64,000 nucleotides of DNA, from assembly GCF_019703515.2 (NCBI RefSeq), contig NC_059372.1, positions 21,527,931 to 21,591,930 on the forward strand, written 5' to 3'. Shown here piece after piece: positions 58,255 to 64,000 of this stretch. The notes under the pieces are model-generated. The model had not been told where the DNA came from, did no database searches, and saw nothing but the letters and a program-made list of their open reading frames with translations. Positions within the stretch are counted from its first letter, which is position 1, and the number at the start of each line of letters is the position of its first letter. This stretch comes from Myxocyprinus asiaticus. Taxonomy: Eukaryota > Chordata > Actinopteri > Cypriniformes > Catostomidae. The translations under genes were made by a program, and so were the position numbers.

Positions 58255-59650
58255 CTGGGGACAGAGACCATGATTACAGAGATTTTATCTTGCTAAGAAA
58301 TTAGTTTGTGGATCATTTAAACCACCTGTTTATGACACTACCCATAAACTGGAATATTCTTGGTAATTAATAATGTCTATGAACAGAATTTGTGACATGC
58401 TGCAGATTATTACAGACAACACTTTCGATTCAACCCTCAGTTTGTACAAAATAATGAAAAAACACATTTACGATAATATATTTACAATGGAAGCGTAAAG
58501 GTTATACATTACAGTTAATGAAGTGTTATGGTTATATGTTCAAAACAGGGTGAGGGTGATAGTAGTCTGCATGGCTTCCATTGTAAATGTATTACTGTAA
58601 ACAAATGATTAGTAAAAAAATAAATAAAACACAAATCTGACATTAAGTTAAACTCATTGACATTAAGATGTAAACAACTTTTTATTTTATTTTTTAAAAA
58701 GACATTCACAATTGAGCATATTTTTGTTTGTAGGATTAATACATGAGAAAAAAGAAAATTATATATAAAATTATTATTTTTTTAAATTGAATGCAAAAGA
58801 ACAGTCACAGGCCTCTATACACAAATATAGCCCTTTTGAAGTGGCCACCTCCACACAAGGCTTCCAAACATAGCTCACACAAAGACTTCATGCAGTAGCC
58901 ACAACACAAGGTCATTAACATAATGAGGGCAAGGTCAGAGGTTGCCAAGATGCAACAGGTCAGCTTGTAGTACAAGAAAACCAAAAGTTCCCAACCAGAC
59001 TTATAAAAAGACGAGCTTCAGACAGAGATGGAATCCAGAATTACTGGCCTGAGGTGCATGTCATCATAGTTCATTACACTTTATGCTTAAGTGACATGAC
59101 AACTGACACACACAAGTCTTTCTATCTCTCTTTCCCTTTTTCCTACTTGTCTTCTCTTTCCCACTGCAAGAACTAAAGCACTTTTTTTTTTGGTAATTTT
59201 TTAAGAACTACTCAGTTTTCGTAGTTTTTGCACATTAATTACTATAGTTTATCTTAGATGTTTAGAGGGATTTTTTTTAGCTCCTACTCCAGTCTAGGTA
59301 CTTTTTGGTAGAAGAAAGATGTTGGAGGTGCTAAAACCTGTGACATACGTATGATGCACAAAACAATGGAAACGCGAAGATTCGGCATCCGCTTTGAGTA
59401 AACAAATTTGTAGTTGCTAGCCTGCTCCTCAGAGGATTGCACTAATTTTCCAATTTCCTTAACAAAAATAACATAAACAAAAAAGTATCTAAAGACTATC
59501 ACCTGATTCACATATTATGTGTGTGATAGGGATGAGCAGAGCTTCTGGGTGAATTGCAGAGTTGCTGTACTATACTGAAAATAAAGTAAATTTTGGATTA
59601 CTACATTGAGTTTTTCCTGTGATAATGGACATAAATAATAAGATGTTTAA
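58255..59650. other. erbb3: erbb3 intron 1, proximal part
   Basis: No exon is recognised; the signal-peptide exon is not here as far as I can see. Confidence 0.45.
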
Positions 59651-60696
59651 CCTCGTGCGACCCCGCGTCCACATGCGTGGACATTGTATTTTGGCTTCGC
59701 TATACGCAAGGCATAATTTAAATTTATTTGAACCAAATAAATACTGTTCACAAGACTCTAAACTGTCATTTAAGGGTTAAACTAAGGGAGTCACGTGACA
59801 ACAGCATGCCATTGATTTCCTTGAAGCTCTTCTACGGGCACAAAGCCAACAAAAGTGCCTCTGGTAAGAAACCTCTTTAAGTTTTTTAATTGAAACCTGT
59901 TTGGGTGTAAAGAGTAGCATCTCTAGTTTCGTTTTATATGCCGCTTTAAAAAATGTATTCATTTTTCGCATGTCAGCACACTGATAAACAAGATGTCCAC
60001 ATACATGGATTTTGGGATATTATTCCCTCAAAAGATGAAAAAAACATGTTAGCTATTTTGAATACATTTCAACATTAACACATCTGTGGGTCATTTCGCT
60101 TCATTGTAATATAAATTGTTATATTTTATTTTATAACACGATGTGCATTTTCACACTGAGAATCAATGGGTTCATCCAAAAGCTGAAAAACTGTGCTTTC
60201 AGAGGCTTTATATGGAGTTATAATGAAAATAAGGTGTATTTTGAACTTTTCTGAGACCAGTGCAGACAGACAGCACACTGGAGGTTAAGTCTTTCACTAA
60301 ATTGGGAGCAAGGGAGCAAGGAAGCATCTTAAAGCACTCTAAGCAGCTAAGTGCATTCACTCTTAAATCCGACCAAAAGTTCAATTTCAGGCTGCAGAAT
60401 GATGTTTAGACCACTCATCATGTTTGGCAGACATGGAACAATGTTAATCAGTACATATATTCAGAATATATCATGTATAATTGTATTTTAACATGGTTGG
60501 CAGTGATTGGATGATGCTGGCCATTACTTTAAATCAGTATCAATTATGTTAATTTCTGATGTAATGTTTGTAACGTATAAAAAACACGAATAATCCACAC
60601 TCCTGGAAACATAATAAAAAATCAGATGAAAACAATCTGACTTTATATAGCTTGGTATTATTTAAAATTTCACAACTTAGTCCCGCTGTCCACATA

Positions 60697-62049
60697 AAGT
60701 TGTGCTCAAAAGTTTCCATACCCTGGCAGAAATTGTGAAATTTTGGCATTGATTTTGAAAATATGACTGATCATCATTTGTCTTTTATTTAAGGATAGTG
60801 ATCATATGAAGCCATTTATTATCACATAGTTGTTTGGCTCCTTTTTAAATCCTAATGATAACAAAAATCACCCAAATGGCCCTGATCAAAAGTTTACATA
60901 CCCTTGAATGTTTGGCCTTGATACAAACACACAAGGTGACACACACACAGGTTTAAATGGCAATTAAAGGTTAATTTCCCACACCTGTGGCTTTTTAAAT
61001 TGCAATTAGTGTCTGTGTATATATAGTAAATGAGTTTGTTAGCTCTCACGTGGATGCACTGAGCAGGCTAGATACTGAGCCATGGGGAGCAGAAAAGAAC
61101 TGTCAAAAGACCTGCGTAACAAGGTAATGGAACTTTATAAAGATGGAAAAGGATATAAAAAGATATCCAAAGCCTTGAAAATGCCAGACAGTACTGTTCA
61201 ATCACTTATTAAGAAGTGGAAAATTCGGGGATCTCTTGATACCAAGCCAAGGTCAGCTAGACCAAGAAAGATTTCAGCCACAACTGCCAGAAGAATTGTT
61301 CGGGATACAAAGAAAAACCCACAGGTAACTTCAGGAGAAATACAAGCTGCTCTGGAAAAAGACGGTGTGGTTGTTTCAAGGAGCACAATACGACGATACT
61401 TGAGCTGCATGGTCGAGTTGCCAGAAAGAAGCCTTTACTGCACCAATGCCACAAAAAAGCCTGGTTACAATATGCCTGGCAGACAATTTGCATGCTTCTG
61501 CTCGAAAGCTGCGCATTGGATGCTCTTGGACATTCCAGCACGACCCTAAACACAAGGCCAAGTTGACCCTCCAGTGGTTACAGCAGAAAAAGGTGAAGGT
61601 TCTGGAGTGGCCGTCACAGTCTCCTGACCTTAATATCATCGAGCCACTCTGGGGAGATCTCAAACGTGTGGTTCATGCAAGACGACCAAAGACTTTGCAT
61701 GACCTGGAGGCATTTTGCCAAGACGAATGGGCAGCTATACCACCTGCAAGAATTTAGGGCCTCATAGACAACTATTACAAAAGACTGCACGCTGTCATTG
61801 ATGCTAAAGGGGGCAATACACATTATTAAGAACTAAGGGTATGCAGACTTTTGAACAGGAGTCATTTAATTTTTTTCTTTGTTGCCATGTTTTGTTTTAT
61901 GATTGTACCTTTCTGTTATAACCTACAGTTGAATATGAATCCCATAAGAAATAAAATAAATGTGTTTTACCTGCTCACTCGTGTTTTCTTTAAAAATGGT
62001 ACATATATTTCCAATTCTCCAAGGGTATGCAAACTTTTGAGCACAACTG
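60697..62049 (+). mobile_element. Tc1-like transposon family A, deleted copy
   Basis: The ends are AAGTTGTGCTCAAAAGTTT and AAACTTTTGAGCACAACTG, flanked by a duplicated TA (60695-60696 and 62050-62051). 1,353 bp, about 256 bp shorter than the family member at 33702-35310 because the middle of the transposase gene is missing. Confidence 0.93.
61082..61757 (+). pseudogene. Tc1-like transposase, internally deleted
   Basis: The N-terminal HTH region 61082 to about 61420 is open (MGSRKELSKDLRNKVMELYK). The segment with the first catalytic Asp is deleted, and the C-terminal part appears in another frame at 61446-61757 ([31 protein letters not shown]). HDNDPKH is shortened to HDPKH. A TAG follows PPARI. 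It cannot be functional. Confidence 0.88.
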
Positions 62050-62167
62050 TATGTGGACATACATTTTTGCTCTAGAAAAAAATTGTTTATTAGCTGCTAC
62101 TAGTTACAAATCAAAAAGGGAAATGGACAATGCACACAGCAGACACGCTTGGGTCTCAGGATGTTAA

Positions 62168-63684
62168 AAGGAGTTTGTAAAAATGACTCGTGTTTACAGT
62201 AATACACTGGTTATGGAAGCCTAGCAGAAAAAATTAGGGTTTCTGTAACAACACAAATGTGAAGCTCATTATTTTGATTTCTTAATGAATTATTTAGTAA
62301 AATGTTATTTTATAAAGTTGTTTTTTAAAATTTTCCTTTTGAGGTGGGATTACTTTTATACAGCTGGATTTGAAAGTTACCTAGTAAAGAAAACACAGCA
62401 AGTTCTCGCAAGTGAACATAAAAACAGAATTTGCGTTCGCGTTTACCAATAAACACACATCCATCGTTGCATTATAAAATGTGTAAAATGTTTAAGTAAA
62501 TGCTCACAAAGAACACAAAATCATTACTGTAAATGTGGGGAGCTGGCGACTGCCTGAGATTCAAGAGAACCCAGTGTGCAATTCTGTCGAAGTGGGCGTA
62601 TTTTGGTAGGGGTTGAATGGTATATTCCAGGGACTGGCAGAGTGTAATGTTCAGCTGCATGTCTGGGGCCTAAGGCAGTATCTGGCTATGAGATCTAGAG
62701 GGGTATTATTCATGAACAAAGCGCAGTATTGTCACTTAGCTATAAATGTGTGGCTCTGTTAATGTGTATCTGAGATTGACAGTGACTGTGTGTGTGCGCG
62801 CAAGGCTGAGATCATACAACCAGACAATAGGATGAGTGTGAGCGTAGTACTCTATGAAGAGAAGGAGGAGTCAGGAGGGGGTGGGGGGCAGGAAGATATA
62901 GGGAGAAAATATATGAGTGAATGCTCTCTTCCAGTTGCCCTCAACACTGGTCCATTCTATCTGCATCATAAATACATCCACTACTGCTGTGTATGCAACC
63001 ACACCACTGACAGAGACTTTACAACTGCAGTAAATGCACTTTCTCACATGCCGTTCTGAAACTTACAGTAATGAGGCTGGAGGGGACTACATAAACACAC
63101 AGAATACATAAACAAAGGAACTGTTTGTTACACAAATGCACTATATTCAAATTATTGTCACTTAGGTGAAAGAGCGTATGCTAAATTAATGCACTTGATG
63201 TGACATCTATAAACATGGCCTTTTAATTTCTAGTTTCTGGGATAAACAATGGCCCCAAAAGGGCCATTCTTTATTTGCACTGGCAAAATAAAGCATTTTA
63301 TAAAACTATATCTAACTAAGTGGGATTTACTTTTGCAGAAATATTGCACAAACACACTTTTTGAGTAAAACATTTCACATAAAGAAGTTTGTTAGGTTTG
63401 AAATGATAAAACTACTTCCTGGTTATCAAGCCTTACTGGAACATGTCCATAGTTAATATGATACAAAACACCTGTGGTTACTCTGCTAGGTCACCTGTGT
63501 GAACTTGAGGGAAACTGACATTATACATCCACTAAAAATCACCTTGACACCAGTTGGTTAAAAGTAATAGAATAATTTGCTTGTGGATGCCACTTGCTTC
63601 GACATTTCGTTATCGAAATTCTAAAATTCGGATTTGAAATTCATACATTTTTAAGGTGTGACATAAGTGATAGGTCACTTAAAT
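62168..63684. other. erbb3: erbb3 intron 1, distal part
   Basis: No exon, RNA gene or defined repeat is recognised. A short frame at 62790-63059 has no recognisable content. Confidence 0.4.
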
Positions 63685-64000
63685 AGTTATAGGCCACATA
63701 ATAATGATAATTCTCTCATCATTTACTCACCCTCATGCCATCTCAAACTCTTTCTTAATTCTGCAGAACAAAAACGAAGATATTTTAAAGCATGCATGAT
63801 GTACTTTGTCCATACAATATAAGTCAATGGGGTCCAAAACTTTCAAGCTCTAAAAGGACATAAAGGCAGCGTAAAAGTAATCCATGTGACTTGAGTGGTT
63901 TAATCCATGTCTTCTGAAGTGATATGATCGGTTTTGGGTGAGAGACCAAAATGTAAGTCCTTATTCAATGTAAATCTTGACATCAGCAGTCTCTTTGGCG
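63685..64000. mobile_element. Palindromic MITE, copy k (runs off the window)
   Basis: TCTCTCATCATTTACTCACC, CTCATGCCATCTCAAACTC and TTTAATCCATGTCTTCTGAA motifs match the left half of copies c and e. The right half is outside. Confidence 0.65.

Larger units (their letters stand above)
59651..62163 (+). mobile_element. piggyBac-like non-autonomous element, copy 2, split by Tc1
   Basis: CCTCGTGCGACCC at the left and GGGTCTCAGGATG at the right, each next to TTAA (59647-59650 and 62164-62167). Without the inserted Tc1 it is about 1,160 bp, and it is alignable with 7301-8244 along most of its length. It contains several GTCCACAT/ATGTGGAC palindromes. Confidence 0.72.

Noticed and set aside
62790..63059. 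89-codon plus-strand ORF as erbb3 exon 1 or a new gene
   Set aside because: Wrong strand for erbb3, no signal peptide and no recognisable content.

Overview
This is vertebrate nuclear DNA, most likely from a cypriniform teleost (carp, minnow or loach group). The evidence is the split genes with GT-AG introns, AT-rich introns packed with DNA transposons, Sleeping Beauty-like and other Tc1 elements, hAT-, piggyBac- and Kolobok-like short elements, tRNA-type SINEs and fish-type L1 and L2 LINEs. There is no bacterial or viral genome here, no CRISPR array and no free-standing rRNA or tRNA gene.

Four host genes lie on the minus strand, head to tail. From right to left (the direction of transcription) they are erbb3 (exons 2-28 of 28; exon 1 lies beyond the right edge or was missed), pa2g4/EBP1 (complete, 13 coding exons, 394 codons), rpl41 (complete, 25 codons in three coding exons) and esyt1 (first five coding exons; the rest lies beyond the left edge). 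I read exon borders by hand from splice sites and checked that reading phase is kept across every junction of all four genes. The order ERBB3-PA2G4-RPL41-ESYT1 matches human 12q13, except that ZC3H10, which sits between RPL41 and ESYT1 in human, is not visible.

Layout: 1-4535 is a decayed L1-type LINE inside an esyt1 intron. 4744-9499 holds esyt1 exons 5-1, with a piggyBac-like element nested in a hAT-like element in intron 1. 9500-12245 is intergenic with one palindromic MITE. 12246-13250 is rpl41. 13251-19358 is intergenic and built from MITEs, a deleted Tc1-like element carrying a candidate solo LTR, and a clean 829-bp hAT element. 19359-31434 is pa2g4, whose 6.5-kb intron 2 is almost wholly one nested transposon stack. 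31435-36582 is intergenic with a Tc1 element and a large inverted duplication. 36583-58254 is erbb3, with a Sleeping Beauty-like fossil and many MITEs in its introns. 58255-64000 is erbb3 intron 1, with a Tc1 element inserted in a piggyBac-like element.

Functionally, ErbB3 is the kinase-impaired neuregulin receptor that signals to PI3K through YxxM motifs. PA2G4 is the ErbB3-binding protein EBP1, so a receptor and a known partner are adjacent and co-oriented. RPL41 is a ribosomal protein and ESYT1 an ER-plasma membrane lipid-transfer tether. I found no convincing undescribed gene system. The most notable points are the transposon-filled pa2g4 intron, the inverted duplication with an exon-like 18-codon ORF at 35.77 kb, a basic RQRR-containing stretch in the ErbB3 ectodomain, and the nested insertions that record relative ages.
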